Assembly (NCBI GenBank): GCA_026261815.1
Contig: JAMPIT010000417.1
Location: 3,195,501-3,259,500, forward strand
Source: Monarcha castaneiventris obscurior
Taxonomy: Eukaryota; Chordata; Aves; Passeriformes; Monarchidae
Direction: 5' to 3'
DNA length: 64,000 nucleotides
Positions 47,958 through 61,705 of this stretch are shown here, in pieces. The notes beneath the pieces were generated by a model. The model saw only the letters and a program-made list of their open reading frames with translations, was not told the DNA's origin and searched no databases. The translations under genes and the position numbers were made by a program. Each line of letters begins with the position of its first letter. The first letter of the stretch is position 1.

Positions 47958-50900
47958 AAGACAGGAAATCCTTAAAGACTTTTATCATCACTAGCAAAAA
48001 ATGGACAGCATATAACTTGATCTGATAAACCTATTATTCTGAAGACATATCCATTATTAACATAACAGCTTTAAATGGGGTTCATTATATTCATCACTCT
48101 GCATGCAGCAATTTGCTACTCTAGTTTTTCATTGCATCAAATTCATAACTTTGTAGACTATATTTTTGTATGCATGTGATCAGGAAAATTTACACCACTT
48201 CAAAAGAACACCTTTTTTAAAAGTTGTTGAACAGAACAGTACCATATTTGAAAATCTTGGATAAGTTTTCCTTCTGTATTAAATGGGTAAATATGGCAAT
48301 AAATGATCTTCCTCCTCCAGTCCCCAAAGCACAGTTTGTATGTATAACTGAAGCTTTCTCTGTCATTGTAGACACAATGGTATTCTTGGCACTTACAGGA
48401 GAGGATGGAGGGAATGCCAGATTTCCCTGTTCATTCTCTACTCTGGTTTTATGTCTCCAGTTTCCACTTTCCTGCATGATCATTTCATCCACTCCCCTTT
48501 GTGTTACTGTAACTATTCCTTCATTATCTCTTTCTTTTCCTCGCTTCCTCCTGTTCCTCCTCACCTGACTGCACCTTCATTCACCCACCTTCTCTCATGT
48601 TATAAAACCATGGGTCCTGAGGTATTCCAGCTCCTCTCGTGCCCTCTGTGGCTTCACTGGTCTCTTACTACATGTCTGTGCAATATTGAGAGCACAGTCA
48701 CCACACAGTGATGAAAGCTGAAGCCCTCCAAAGAACTTAAACACAGGAATTAACAACTTCTGTGAATTTATTTTAAGAATCAGTGGATAACAACCCCTGC
48801 TTTCCTTCCCCAAATCTCAGACCCAAGTGTCAGCTCTCATAATCAGCTAACTTTGATGAAAAGTTTAGATGAGTCCAGCACACTTGCTCAGGAGGAAAGG
48901 ACACCAGCGTTAACTGCCTTAAAATACAAGCCAACAAAAAAACCACTGGAGTTTCAGGAGATGCCTGGGCTATTACAAGTGAAAATAAGCCCCAGCAGTG
49001 AAATCCGTTGAAGAAAATCTTATGCCATAGCTTTTCACTGTCCTGAAAATCTCTTGTATGGGGCAGGCTGATGAGCTGTCAAGGAAGAAAGAAACATTGT
49101 CAAACTCACATCATCTCTCCAAATTCCTGTCTGCTGGGAAGCTTTTCCAGATGATGACAAATGGCCACTCTGCATGGAAAACTAGACTCAGCTGCTATCC
49201 CACACCCAGCTTCAGGATGAAGAGAAGATAGAAAAAAGATCTTAGAAAAAAAGATCACCTTTGTAAAGTTCAAAAGCCCTCTTTTACCCATTAAATCCCT
49301 GCATTCCTGCTGGAGGGTGTGGGCACAAAATGGTGCTGCCTGACTTGGGCATCAGCCTTGTGGGTTTTCAACTCTAGTGAGAAGTAATAAAATCCAGCCA
49401 GAAAAATCTACCAATTCAGAGGACAAGAGCTTTTCACCAAATCTCTTCATATACGAGGACAATAATCCCTTGGAATCTTTCCTCTCAGTAAAGTAATGCC
49501 TGTTCCTGCTTCCACCTGACAGGAAACTGCAGAAGGCAGTCATCAGTTACCCAGGCTCAAAGGGCTGTGTTTCAATCAATATAATTACCCTGCTCATGCC
49601 AGGAGCTCCCACTTCGTCACATAGTTTAAATCCAGGGGCCAATCTCCTATGTGGCAGTGTTGTGCTACCATCCCATGCTCTCAGGCTTAAAAAGAAGGTG
49701 AACATCCAAAGTCAAGACGAAAAAAATTCTGGAGCATTATGAGGGGTCATAATACAATGGTTCTGAGAAATGAAAAATCATTGCTTTCTCACAGAAGAGA
49801 AGACAACTTTTCATCATCTCTTAATGCAAAGGAAACATTTTCTTCTCCCTGGTTTGTTTTTTTTTCCTTATGCTGAATATACAAGCTCAGTTTTCAATTA
49901 AAATGTTTCACTTATTTCTGCTCACTGCTTAGAAATCAAAGCAATGCACTGTATTGACTTAAAGGAAGAAAAACAATGCTTGACAAGAACAGGACTATCA
50001 AAGTTAGTTCATTTTGCTCCATTCAAATTATGTTTCTTGCTGTGCTAAGTAACCAAAATTGTTTAAGGATTTTGAAATAAAATTTTTAATTGTTTGCTTC
50101 CCCCCCCCCCCCCTCCTTTTTGATATATTTCTGCTTTGATAGTTTGGGAATACAGTGCTAATTTCAAACATTTCAGAAGAACTCAGTCCTACTCTATAGT
50201 CTGCAAAGCTGAGACAGACATTTAAACAAAGTGAAATGGACCACATCCAGTTGGGGAAAGGCTGTTATTCATTACAGCAGGGATTTCAAGTACCACATGA
50301 TTAACCATCTCCAAAATCCTCATTATCTGCCTGAAATATCTGTCAAAGTATGTTTTCTCTATACAAGTTACTAGGAAAGGAAATCATAGAAATCAAATAC
50401 TGTTGTTGTTGTAAAATACCTGGTGGGAAAGATAGAAAGGACAAATTATCCAAAAATGCGGTGAAAAATTATCCAATAATGCAGTAAAAAATAAAATTAA
50501 AAAAGAAATTAAAAGAGAAAAGGAATAAGTAGCTGGAGAATATTGTTTAAGAGAACACCAAAGCTGAAATGTATAACCAGGGTAGTGGTGATGGCAACAA
50601 AACAATGCACACAAAAAGTATGAAGTGTTCAATGTTGTGTTGGGGGAACAGAAGGGAGAAATATTGCTTAGAAGAACATATGAAAGTGTGTTTCATAAAA
50701 AGCATTGAGTTCTTAGATTTAAAGACTATTGGCTCTTTCCAGAGGCTAAAAGTCTGAGTTGTTTCCCAGCAGTGTAGGTCCAACACCTAGGTTTAGGATA
50801 CATACGAGAATTTCAAAGGTGGAAATTTGGAGTAGGAATATTGAAAACATAAAAGCTCTTATTTTTTAACAACTGTGTACACCCATCAGGATGCTGTGTA

Positions 50901-52009
50901 TTTCACTTGTGTATAAAATAACCCAACATGCAAGGGCAGAGAGTGTCTGTACATAATGAGGGAGTGGGGAAGGGGTAGAGACAGAACATCTGTGATTCCT
51001 TCCCAGCTCTGGAAGCACAAACATATTCACTCCATTGCATAGAATCAGAAACACGAAACCCGACTATCCTTACTCTGAAAGCATCCTGGAATTCAAAAAA
51101 AGAAGAAAGGAAAGAAGTAAACTGCATATGGAAGGGAATACTTTTTTTAATTATTGCAGTTTTAACTATTTCTGGTGGCTGCAACTAACACAAGAAAATG
51201 CAATTTAGAAACATTTTCCCCTTTAACACATTGTTTAATGTTAATTGGTTATTCTCATCACTGCATGGTGTTAGTGGATACACTATCCAGCGTGTTTTAG
51301 GGTACAAACCAGACATCTGGAGAAATAGCCATCAGAGTACTTATCTCAAACACCTATTGTAAAACAGACTTAATAAAATGAGAACAAATAACAGTGCTGG
51401 CAATTACCCTTATCATGTGTATTCTGGCAAGAAAGGTCAGAAGGTTGTTGGTCTGTATATATATGAACTGATTTTCTCTAATACAGTTTCTCACCTGATT
51501 TCCCATAGGTTTTCAGAGGTTTTTGTTTGAGGGAACAGGGGGAGGAAAAGTTAGGTTAAGCTACAGTATGCTAGACAAAAATCAAGTAACTAATATGAGA
51601 AGCTGGTCCCCCTACCAGGTAGTCATTTATGTTAACAAAGAGAAAAATAACACATCAGAGTCTAGAAAGATAAAAGGTGCAGTAATTTCACAGATTTTAC
51701 AGATATGTACAGATGTGGACAGAGAAGTCACAGTCTCAGCTTTACTATCACACCAAATAACTATGAATTTAATAATATTTTTTGTTATAGATCTATTCCA
51801 GGGTACATAATTTTGTTGGGGTTTTTTTTTCAGATGGTTTCAGAGCAGACCTAATATCTCTTGTATGCAGCTCCAAGGATCCCAATGCTCAATAACTCCA
51901 GAAGCATAATCAGATAGGAACTAAAGTAAATACGTGGAAATAGTTTAAATCATTACACAGGTAAGTGTCCTTTTCTCACAGTTCAGAGCCAGCTTTAGGG
52001 AATTTCTAT
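47958..52009. other. Unique non-coding sequence
   Basis: About 4 kb with no recognised gene. Two overlapping opposite-strand frames of about 115 codons at 48217-48568 overlap almost completely, and I recognise neither protein. A 14-base C run lies at 50100-50113. Confidence 0.55.
50100..50113. repeat. C14 homopolymer
   Basis: Fourteen consecutive C, followed by TCCTTTTT. Prone to slippage and to sequencing or assembly length error. Confidence 0.92.
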
Positions 52010-52129
52010 GAAGATGGTGAAGGGGGATAAAATCAAGTTATTGGGGGAGGGGAATCTCAATCCATCCCGCTCATATCTGTTTGATAATGGCAGTGCCAGC
52101 AATAGATACCCAGAGACTGGAGAGAGATC

Positions 52130-53688
52130 GAAGGTCAGCAGGAGAGGACCTGAAGAGCAGCACAGAGGAATTCCAGTCTTTCCAGACAGTAAGTTACCTT
52201 ATGGGGCCCCCTCAAATGCCTCTATGCAAGGGAATGTAGCATGAGAATCAAAGAAGAGGAGTTAAAGATGTGCACAGGCCTTCAGGGCTGCGATCTTATT
52301 GGCATCACAGAGATGTGGTGGGATGGCTCTTTGACTGGCAAGAAGGAATGGAAGGATAGAGGCTCTTTAGGCAGGATGGGCAAGGGAGATGAGGAGGGGG
52401 CACCATCCTCTGTGTCAAAGACCAGCTGTCATGCGTGGGGATGGATAAGGAAACAATCGAGGCCTTACAGGTCAGGACTAAAGGAAGCTCAAAGACAGGT
52501 GACAGAATAATGAGGGTCTGCTACAAGCCACGTGACCAGGAAGACCAAGCAGATAAGGTCCTCTATAGATGGATAGGAGCAGCCTCACATTCACAGAATT
52601 TGACCCTCCTGGGGGATTTCAACCACTCTGGTGTCTGTTGAAAGGACAACACAGTCAGGTGCAAACAATCCAGGATGCTACTGGATTGCCTTGATAACTT
52701 CCTTCTTCAAGTGATAGAGCATCCAGTGATGAGAGGTGTTATGCTGGACCAGCAAAGGGTGTGGTGGGCGACGTGAAGCTCAAGGGTAGCTTGGCTGCAG
52801 TGACCATGAAACAGTGGAGTTCAAGATCCCTAAGCCAGCAAGGAGGGCACACAGGAAGCTCATTACACTGGATTTTAGAAGAGCAGACTTTGCCTCTTCA
52901 GGGATTTTCTTGACAGAGTATGGTCAAAGAAAGCTGGTCAATGTTCAAGGATCACATTCTCCAGACTCAGGAACAAGACATGCCAACAAAGAGGAAGTCA
53001 TGCAAAAATGCCAGGAAATCTGCTTGAATGAGCAAGGAGGTCCCGGGCAAATTCAAAAACAGAAAAGAAGCCTACAAAAGGAAGAAAGAAGGACAGGTAG
53101 CCTGGGATGAATACAGAGAGATTGTCTGAACAGCCAGGAATCCAGTTAGGAAAGTCAAAGCCCTGATGGAATTAAAGACGGCTAAGGACATCTAGGGCAA
53201 TAAGAAAAGCTTCTATAGGTGATGAAAAGAAGGATAGGGAAAATGTGGTCCCTCTCTGGAAGGAAACAGGAGACCAGTAAACCAGCATAATGAGAAGGCT
53301 AAGGTACTCAATGACTTTTTGCATTCTTCACCTGCAAGTGCTCCAGCCACAATGCCCAAGGAGCAGAAGGCAAAGGCAGGGATTGGGAGAATAGAGAATT
53401 TCTCTCTGACCACATATGGAATGTGAACGGGCACAAGAGTTAAAAACACCCTGAAAGAGGGATTCAAACTGAAGATAATAGGAAGAAATTATTTACTGAG
53501 GTGGCAGAACACTGGAACAGGTTGCCCAGAGAAGTTGTGGATGCTGTATCCCTGGCAGTGTTCAAGACCAAGTTGGATGGGGCTATGAGCAACCTGGTCT
53601 AGTGGGAGGTGTCCCTGGCCATGGCAGGGGGTTTGGAATGAGATGATTTTTAAGATCCCTTCTGACCCAAGCCATTCCATAGTTCTAA
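52130..53688 (+). mobile_element. CR1 LINE with endonuclease region and 3' end but no RT
   Basis: The element begins in or near the CR1 5' region (start uncertain, 52010-52200). It enters ORF2 at a CLYA-like start near 52217 and passes through the endonuclease and linker to about 53400. It then jumps directly to the C-terminal tail (GAAGAAATTATTTACTGAGG near 53483, then AACACTGGAACAGGTTGCCC) and the 3' UTR, ending near 53688 with AGATCCCTTCTGACCCAAGCC and CATTCCATAG. The reverse-transcriptase domain is missing, so a long internal deletion is required. Many stops and frameshifts are present. It is notable as the only copy here reaching the endonuclease. Confidence 0.92.
52217..53400 (+). pseudogene. 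CR1 ORF2 remnant (AP endonuclease and linker)
   Basis: Signature motifs of the LINE apurinic-type endonuclease are readable in scattered frames: GITEMWWDG at 52301-52327 (metal-binding Glu), LLGDFNHSG at about 52606-52632 (Asp/Asn) and LGCSDHE at 52790-52810 (the SDH triad region, shifted one base from its neighbours). RRAHRKLITLDFRRADF follows near 52842-52892. The linker after that keeps NVVPLWKETGDQ-like sequence near 53240. Frames break at least near 52390, 52640 and 52760. No RT motif is present. Dead gene fragment. Confidence 0.9.
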
Positions 53689-56600
53689 GTCCTTTTCCTA
53701 AAAACTAAAAGTGTATTTTTTCCAGGATGACTGTAAGGAAATTAATCTGGATTAATTCAGGCATGAACAGAATGTTTGCAAGTTGCAAAACTATTTTTCC
53801 TTACATATGCATTTTAATTCTGGAATAAGAATGCCCTTCTTCTGTTTGCTATTAATCCAGGATCTGCTTGGACAATTAATCCAGAATAGCTATCATAGTT
53901 AATTTCCCCTGGTAGATACGCCCCAAACAAAGGAAATTATATTTTCTTATAAATTGTAGACAAAGAGATAGATAATAGATGCTTTCCCCACATATTATAT
54001 CGAAGAAAACTTAAGCTCACCACCTAATTCAGGTTTCTTTCTTTCTAGAATCCATCTAGAGTACAAATACTTGTCTGCATTCATGCTTATATTTCCTTAC
54101 TTTTATTTTTTTTAAACAATACTACGAACACTACAGTGTATCATCATATCGCATGGGCCAAGAAATATCTTATGGTCCCAGGAAAATGGAAACTAATTCT
54201 TAAATATTGCAGCAGACTGACCTACAGGTACACAAGCTTTAATTGGAAGTTTGATGAATATGTTAGTGAAATAAAAAAACCCCAAAGCATAAATCCCTTC
54301 TCAGATGAACTTCATTTAGCACCTACACTATTCTGAAATTACAGCCTAAAATGGACTGGGATTTCACTAATAATTTTTTTGAAACTTATAATCTATTTTA
54401 ATATCCTTTTATAAAAACCAAGCAAAACCAGGCTGTTATTAGAGAGCAGCTGTATTCAGATGATGTTCATGTTTCTTGACTATTTTTTTTCCTTGATTTT
54501 GCAGAGAAGAGGCAAAGAAATTAGATTAAATTTGGGGAGTATTCTCATTGTTGCGAGGAAACATCCTGGAGGACGAATGAGCTATTAACATTCTCTCCTC
54601 AAGCAAGAAGCTGTCCCAGGAGATACATAAGAAACAAGAAATAACAAAGACTGAAAAACAAATTGATGAAACTAGAGATGGCTGCAGACCTGCAAACAGC
54701 TTTTCACACTGTCACAGTTACTGTTTGAATTGAATAGTTTAGATTTGCAAATAGATGGAGAAATCCACTCATTTCTTTAAAAATCCTTGTGAAAAGCATA
54801 TTTCACATTAAATCCAATTTTAAAATAAATACCAGTGCTTATATTTAGCCTGCAAAATCATATCTAGTGTAATAGTAAGGAGTGTTTAGGGGACAAACCA
54901 CAACAGAATTTGAAACATTGCTTTTAATACTTAAGCTGGGATTCATTGTTTCAGTGCTCACAAGTTATGTTTCCAATGTTTTGTATAGGATTAGACTGCA
55001 AATCAGTCAAGTATGTTAATTAGCTTCTCCTCTAACCTGGTTTACATCAATTCCATGTATCAGTTCTCTTTGGCCTGGTTTATTTATCTCACATCAGTCC
55101 TATTTACAACGGTGAAAAGTCTCATTCATTACATGGAGGATCAGTGACGTTACAGATCATTGTACATACAGATGTATTTAAACATACACACTGTTATAGC
55201 AAATTTAGGAAATGAAAGAGCTTGGAACTATCAAAGCTTTTAGCAGACATAAAAATCCAAATATTTCATAAAAACTATTTAAAACCAAGCAGTGATTCAA
55301 CTATACTGGGATTTGTCCTTGGTGAAACCTGCTGCTGCAAACACCCTGACATAATTCTTTTTTCCCTCCTCACTGCGGGCTGCTGTTGATGTGTAGGTTC
55401 AAATCATGAGCTTCAGCATCATTATGAATATTTCCCTTCTCACAAAGGACACCCTCATGTAAGAAATCTTCTCAACATCCCAAAATATTACAAAGAAACA
55501 ATAATTAGGGCTAATTACTCACTCCCAGTACACTTATTTGTGGTTTACTATTTCAAAAGAGTGAATTGAAGACAGGTGCATAAAATAGGCTTAATGAGAA
55601 CATCAGAAAATAGTTGCTTTAGCTGTAAATTACTACTTTTACATGCTGTATTTTATTTTTAGAAGAGAATACGTTGCTTGTAAAAGATATAAAATTAGAA
55701 GGGCTAGACACTGAGCTCTTTTATTTCACCCCAGAAAAGGTATAACATACTACCAGTGGTACTGAAAGCTTGCTAATGGCATAATATTAATATTCACTAA
55801 TACCTGGTGGGGTAAAGTAATATTGCTTGGCATTAGCTGTAACAAGCACTGAGTCCCACCGTTCTCTCAAGGAGTTTCATTCACCTTCTATGTTTAGTGC
55901 TCGCTTTTATGATGCAAACTATATCATTTCTCCTACTATGATTATTTTTCCCACCCTAACTGAGAAACTGTTCTTTGCTCTGTCTTTCCTTTTGGTTTTG
56001 TCTTCCAAGCAGGGACACCACCCTCTTCTGCCTTTTTCTTCCGAGAAAATCTGTCATTCAGTATTAACTTTCTGCCTTTCTCCTGGCTCAAACTGAGATT
56101 CCCCTCTTTTTTGATATATAATTTTCCTCCCTTTTTCACGGCCTCTATAAATATTGGTCTTTTTTGTCAAGGCTCCCACCTCCGGGCTCTTCCCTTTTGA
56201 CCTAGCAAGGGACAAAGCCTTCGGGCTGCACACCCATGCCTTCCTCTCGTCACTGGCACGGAGCATTGATGTAGAGTGAAGCGATTCCCCCCTGTCTCCT
56301 GCCTTTGTTATGCCTCATTTTGCAGGGAGTTTCTATCAGCTAGATGCTAGATCAGACAAGACAAGAGACAGCAGCTGAAAGCAAAAAAGCTTTAACCTGT
56401 GGCGGGAGGCTTGCCTTTTAGCTGCAGATAATTCCTCCTTGCTTTCCTCGTTCTCCTGTTTGAGCACTTCTGCAGCCTCAGGTCAGATTTGCAGATGCAC
56501 AAACCTAACCTTTGTCATTGAGCAAAGGCCTGAGACGAAAGCATTCTCTTTGCCTTCTGAGGATAGAAATGTATTTTGATCACAGTTAATCTGAGCCAGA

Positions 56601-58788
56601 CTCAAAAACACTTCCCAAAAGATAGAAAACTTGAATTTTACCAGTTATACTGAGTATCTCTTAACTTTGTTTCCTTTTGCTTATGTAGTTACTAATAACA
56701 TAGATTAACTTTCCTTCCCGTTGGGGAAGGTGTTAGCATCTGCAGAAATCACTGTGAAATCATTGCATAGCTGGGTGCCTACTGAGTTTCCTGGAGGTCC
56801 CCAGGCTAACCCCTGCTCTGAGGCAAAAACAAAGAATCCTAAGATGCAGGAAGTACTGCCTGAAATTCCCTGCCTTTTGCACTGGTTTTGGCCTGGGAGG
56901 CCAGAACAACACTGTCTGGTCCTCAGGTTTATGAAGGTACAAAATGGCTCTTGATTAAAAAGAAGCAAGGAATTACCAGGAAAGTTATGATGAACTGAAG
57001 GCTGTGGCCCACACACTCTCGGTTACTTGATGTGGCTGGAAGGCTTCCCCATTAATGCTGATGATGGATTATCATTAAATCTTCCTGTAAACACAGGGTA
57101 AGTGTAGATATGTATGATGTGTTATTTTTTCCCTCAGCTAGATTCTCTCTCACAACAGTAAGTACTTGAGGTTTGGTTTTATTACAATACACTCTTCTGC
57201 CTATCTACAATCATAATACCTCTGAACTTCATTAGGTAACCAGTTAGATTTAGGATGCACTTTTCTCAGTTTGCCATACAGAGCTGATATAGTTTCTTTA
57301 ACATTTTCATCCCTCAGCATAAGTAGTAATGAATAATGTCCTCAAAACAATAGGTAGCATTTCTTAAATCTTTATACATAACTGAAATTTCTAGTATCTT
57401 TTAAACAGCATTCTATCTGGATGTAAAATTGACCCTAGATTTTAAAGACTCTATCTTCAACATTCAATATTTGATAGACTCTCATTGTTGGCAGCAAGAA
57501 CTGCCTCTTTGCCTTGTATATACTCAGGCTTAAGTAAAATCCTTCTAATTGCTTCTTCTCTTTAATTTAACTGTAAATGGGGAAAAATTGTGGCATAATT
57601 CGGAAAATAATTTCCTATCCTAATTTCTTATAGCCAGCATCCTGCAGCTTACAGATTTCTGACTGACCAATCATTTGAATGTGTTAAAAATTCTCAGTAA
57701 AAAAAATAAGGAAGACAGAAATGAAGACTGTGTTCTCAGCTGTTTCTTAGACTAATCTGGGGGGAAAATAGCATAATTTCATTATGTTTTAAAGTGGCTG
57801 TATGAGGCTATCTGTAACAGATCCTGAAGGATGTACAGCACTATTTAGGTGCAAGTACTGATAAAATTTCAGCAATATTCTCTTACCTCACATACTACGT
57901 AGATGTGCTAGACCTCTAATACACTTCTTGGCATAGTATCTCCTTACTAAACACACGTTCTTTCTCTAGGTCCCTAGTGAAAACAAACCAAATCCATATT
58001 CTTTGCAACAACTCTTCAGAATGCATTTTCCAGAAGTCATCGTCACTTGCTCCTGGTTTCTTCTATCAGCTGTCACAGACCACTGGAAATGTGTCCTCTC
58101 CTGAAGTTTTATGCATACCTGGAAAAGGATAACAAAGTCTGAAGCATGGGGATTGTCCCAGCATGTCCAGAGGACCCCTCAATGCAGATGTAAGCACTCA
58201 GGAGCGTGTAGTGGGATCTCAGCCCAAGTGGCATCGGATCTGAGCTGTGTGTCCTTGGCTGCCTTGCAAAAGAGCAAGCCAGCTCTTGGCTTTTCTGCCC
58301 GCTGCTGAGGTGCTGAAAGTCAGAGCCTGATTATTTGAACACCTTCTTTCATGGCATCGTGTTTTACAGTCTGGTTTACTTTACTGTGCTAAGGACATTT
58401 CTGTTTTTTCAGTTTTTATTACAGATGGGACCATCAGGAGAGAGAGTTTCCCATAAAGAAAGATAATGGTTACCAGCACAATAAAAATTAACACTAAATG
58501 CTGTACAATGCTCTCTAATCTGTCCTTCTGTATGTTGTGGCCTATTAAATGTCACTCCAGTAGTTTGTAAAAAGCTCATAGACTGTAGCTTTACACTTCC
58601 CACAGAAAGCCATGTTGTGGGTCACTGAGGGGAGCAGCTGAGGTCTCATAGCCACCCAGGACTGACAAGGACAGAGATGCTTTCAGAGAAACACCTCCAT
58701 AGCCATGTTGGAGCCAAGACATAAGATGTAAAGGAGCTCCTGCTCCTCCGGCCTCCCAAAATACTCCTTCCCAGGCTTGACCTGGCCA
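53689..58788. other. Unique non-coding sequence
   Basis: About 5.1 kb with no recognised exon, RNA gene or repeat. Several A+T-rich TAAT-containing stretches occur (53750-54100, 54740-55080). A T-rich tract ending in GCAG at about 54482-54504 looks like a 3' splice site but opens no recognisable exon. A TATAAATATT word near 56147 is isolated and not supported as a promoter. Confidence 0.5.
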
Positions 58789-58834
58789 TCACAGCTACCC
58801 AGATGCTGGGCAGATGCCCAGAGGGTAGCTGTGA
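58789..58834. repeat. Two-stage perfect inverted repeat / hairpin
   Basis: TCACAGCTACCC (58789-58800) pairs perfectly with GGGTAGCTGTGA (58823-58834). Inside it, CTGGGC (58806-58811) pairs with GCCCAG (58816-58821) around an AGAT tetraloop. The two stems are separated by a 5-nt/1-nt internal loop (AGATG and A). Pairing does not extend well beyond the outer stem, so it is shorter than a usual microRNA precursor. It could be a quasi-palindrome formed by replication template switching, a cruciform-prone site, or part of an unrecognised transcript. Confidence 0.9.
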
Positions 58835-60479
58835 CCTGCAAAGCAGCAGCCCTTTCACTCAGGTCCTGCTTCTGGCGTGGTAGGTTGAGTAAAGAGCGAT
58901 GCTTTGCTGCAAAGGCAGACCAGAACCCAAAGAACAAAAATATTTAAAGAAATCAAATGTAGCCCAAGAGAAAAATTTCCTTATTTGCCTTTCAGGTGAG
59001 CATCTGAACCCAAGTCTTTCAAAATTATTTCTGCCTGCATGTGAAGCTGTAAGCACTGGTGCCCTAAAGGAAGAGGGGAAACAGAGGGTCATGCACCCAC
59101 AGATCCCAAGGCCAGGAATAAACACCGCAACCCAACTCTGTTCCTTCATAAAAAAGTCAGAGCCAGGCATATTAAAATTTGGTATTTTATCAGATGATCA
59201 ATTTTAAACAGCAGCTTGAGCTTCAAGTAGTCATGTACAGGAAAAAATGGAATTAATTTATTTCTTTCTTTCTCTTCCCTGTGCCACTCAACCGTTGTTT
59301 CAAATAGGATTATTTTGTCATTCAAGTTTCAAGGTTAAGATTTGCTCCTATTTATGACTCTAAAATCCTTCAAACCAGTAAACTATCACAGTAATTCCAG
59401 AAATATAATGAAAAAACTGAACTCAGAATTGAGAGTCCTGTGGGCTACGAGGAATGGAATATTTTAACATTCACCTCTAAATGCTTTTCTCAGTTGCTTA
59501 TATATTAAAATATAATAATAATAAAAAAAATCCTTGAAGCATCTGTGCGATTGCGTGTTGGTCTCCTTTTGAGAAACACAAATTACTCTTTATATCTCTT
59601 CTCTGTGAGGGTTTGCAGCACAACAAAAGCCCAGGTTAGAGTGATGAATGGCTCTTCCTTCTCACTGGGGGAGCAGCTTTGGAATGCCCACATGCTAATC
59701 CTGCCCTTACCTGGCTGAAAGATAAACTGGGGGGGGGAATTCTCTGACTTTCCACCCCTCCTCTGGCTGAATGAGTCAATTCTGTTCACATGTCAGTTAA
59801 AGTATTTTGTTTCCCTCTTTCATTCTTTGCCTTTGAAGAGAGAGTAAATTGCAACAACCCATGCCTATTATTAAGACCTGAAGAGAAAATGTTTAAATTA
59901 AAGATTGTACAAACATTCAAGCAGCAGTGTAATAAGCTCCATTTGGGAGGCAATGTAGCAAGTTTCGTATTTTTTATGTGGTTCATTACTTAAAACTAAA
60001 TAACAATTGCTAGTTTTATTGCTGCCATTTCACAAATACTGGGATTTTCTCTGTTGGTGTTGAAATCTACTATGATTTCAATTTTTTTCTCCTTGACATT
60101 TTACTCTACTAGTTTAATATTGATCAGCAGATACATATTGTAATCTCTGTTTTCTGCAAGCTGTAACAGAGCAAGAAAACACAAAAAAAAATCCTCTGGA
60201 AATAGCCTAACCACATTGGTTTTTACTGTAATATAAGGCTTGCATCTGAGACTACCACATCATCCCTCTGGTTTTATTCCACTTTTTACATTGTGGGAAT
60301 TACTTAATGATGGGAGGCAAACCTTTGCTAAAAGGCAATGTGGTGTTTAAACAGTTAGATCAAAATTCCAGCTAACTGTACTTATTATCCCTAAAAAGGA
60401 CTGTAAAAGGAAGTGCCATGTTCCAAAGCTGCTATTTTGAAATATGTTAGAGTAAAGGACCAATTTTATCACTTGCCCA

Positions 60480-60511
60480 TTTGTCTGTCTATATATTTCT
60501 GTCTGTCTATT
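60480..60511. repeat. Imperfect TCTG/TCTA repeat
   Basis: TTTGTCTGTCTAT, a short TATATTTC interruption, then TCTGTCTGTCTAT. A decayed tetranucleotide microsatellite. Confidence 0.8.
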
Positions 60512-61668
60512 TACTTCTCAGAAGCTCTTTTCATTCCAGTCATCAGAAAGAAAATAACATTTTTTCCCTTAGAAGTGGTTTTTTGCACCAAACACTTGTC
60601 ACAGCCTCAAACATTTAAACAGAGTTCCTGACAGAGATGCTGTATTACTTTGGCTTGGGTTATGAAATGGAATGCCATGAATGGCTGCCTGGAATAGCCT
60701 CTCTTTCATGCAGGTGAAAGAGACAGTTTGTGCCTTTCATGAATGTCATGTAGATGGAAAAGTGAAACTTCAGCACAAGCCAAAGTAGCCAGGGGACCGG
60801 GATAGAAGAAAATATTTCAGAATCTCTGTTGCCTTCTTGTTGGCTGGGATTGTAGGAAAGACACGAGGTATGCACAGGGAAGTCGGGGGTATGTTTGGGT
60901 GCAGAACCTGGCAGGAGAGACAGGGTACAGATGGTGGCAGGAGGTGCCCACAAGTGACACCCATTTAATGTCAATTACTTAACAAGAAGGAGATGGCTTT
61001 TTTTCAGGTGGTTTATTCAGAAGTCAGAATTCCTGAAACCGCACAACTTTGAGCAAATATTCTAGAAGGTGTGTGGAGTCCCTCCTACCCTCTTTATCTT
61101 GTTGAAATCTCACAGCTGGAAATCCCATAAATCTTCTGAAAAAGGTCTGTTTGTTTTTCCAAAACTTTTTTTCAAATATTGCAGTAGCAAAATTTCTCAG
61201 AAGATGTTCCTTTCCTGAAGCCTTCAGTGGAAAGCATCCTAAGAAAGCATTGTTTGATGTGGTACAAGAGATCATGGTTTGGGAACTACTAGAAAAGTGA
61301 TTCTAGGCAAAGAGAGAATGAATGAACAAAGACTCTAAGAATTTTTTCTAGCTAAAAGGCAGGCAGGCCAAGAGAGAGACCCAGTGCTTCTCTGCCCTAG
61401 GAACAGCAAAGTCATTACTCACAGGACTTTTCTAGACTGGAAATCACTTTAAAAATGCAAAATGCCTCGGCACACTCCCAGAACAGAACAATTCTTGCTG
61501 CAAGGAGCTATCAACTTGCTTTGTGAAAAAGATCTTGACATTTGGGATAGTATATAAACACCAAGAAGAACAGTCTGGGAGGGCAACCAAAAGCACAAAC
61601 CCATTCTTGCAAAGTACAGATGGGGCCTACAAAAATACCAAACCAGAAGGATTAAATAAGTAAGTTAC

Positions 61669-61705
61669 TCCTCTCTCTCACCCTCTCCCCCTCTATCTGT
61701 GTCTG
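61669..61705. repeat. CT-rich tract
   Basis: About 37 bases of CT and CCC runs grading into TGTGTCTG. Simple sequence. Confidence 0.75.

Noticed and set aside
48217..48568. Overlapping opposite-strand frames of 114-115 codons
   Set aside because: Neither translation resembles a known protein; a pair of mirrored frames like this is common where stop codons are locally absent on both strands.
54482..54600. T-rich tract ending in GCAG, possible 3' splice site
   Set aside because: The following sequence hits stops quickly in the frames read and resembles no exon.
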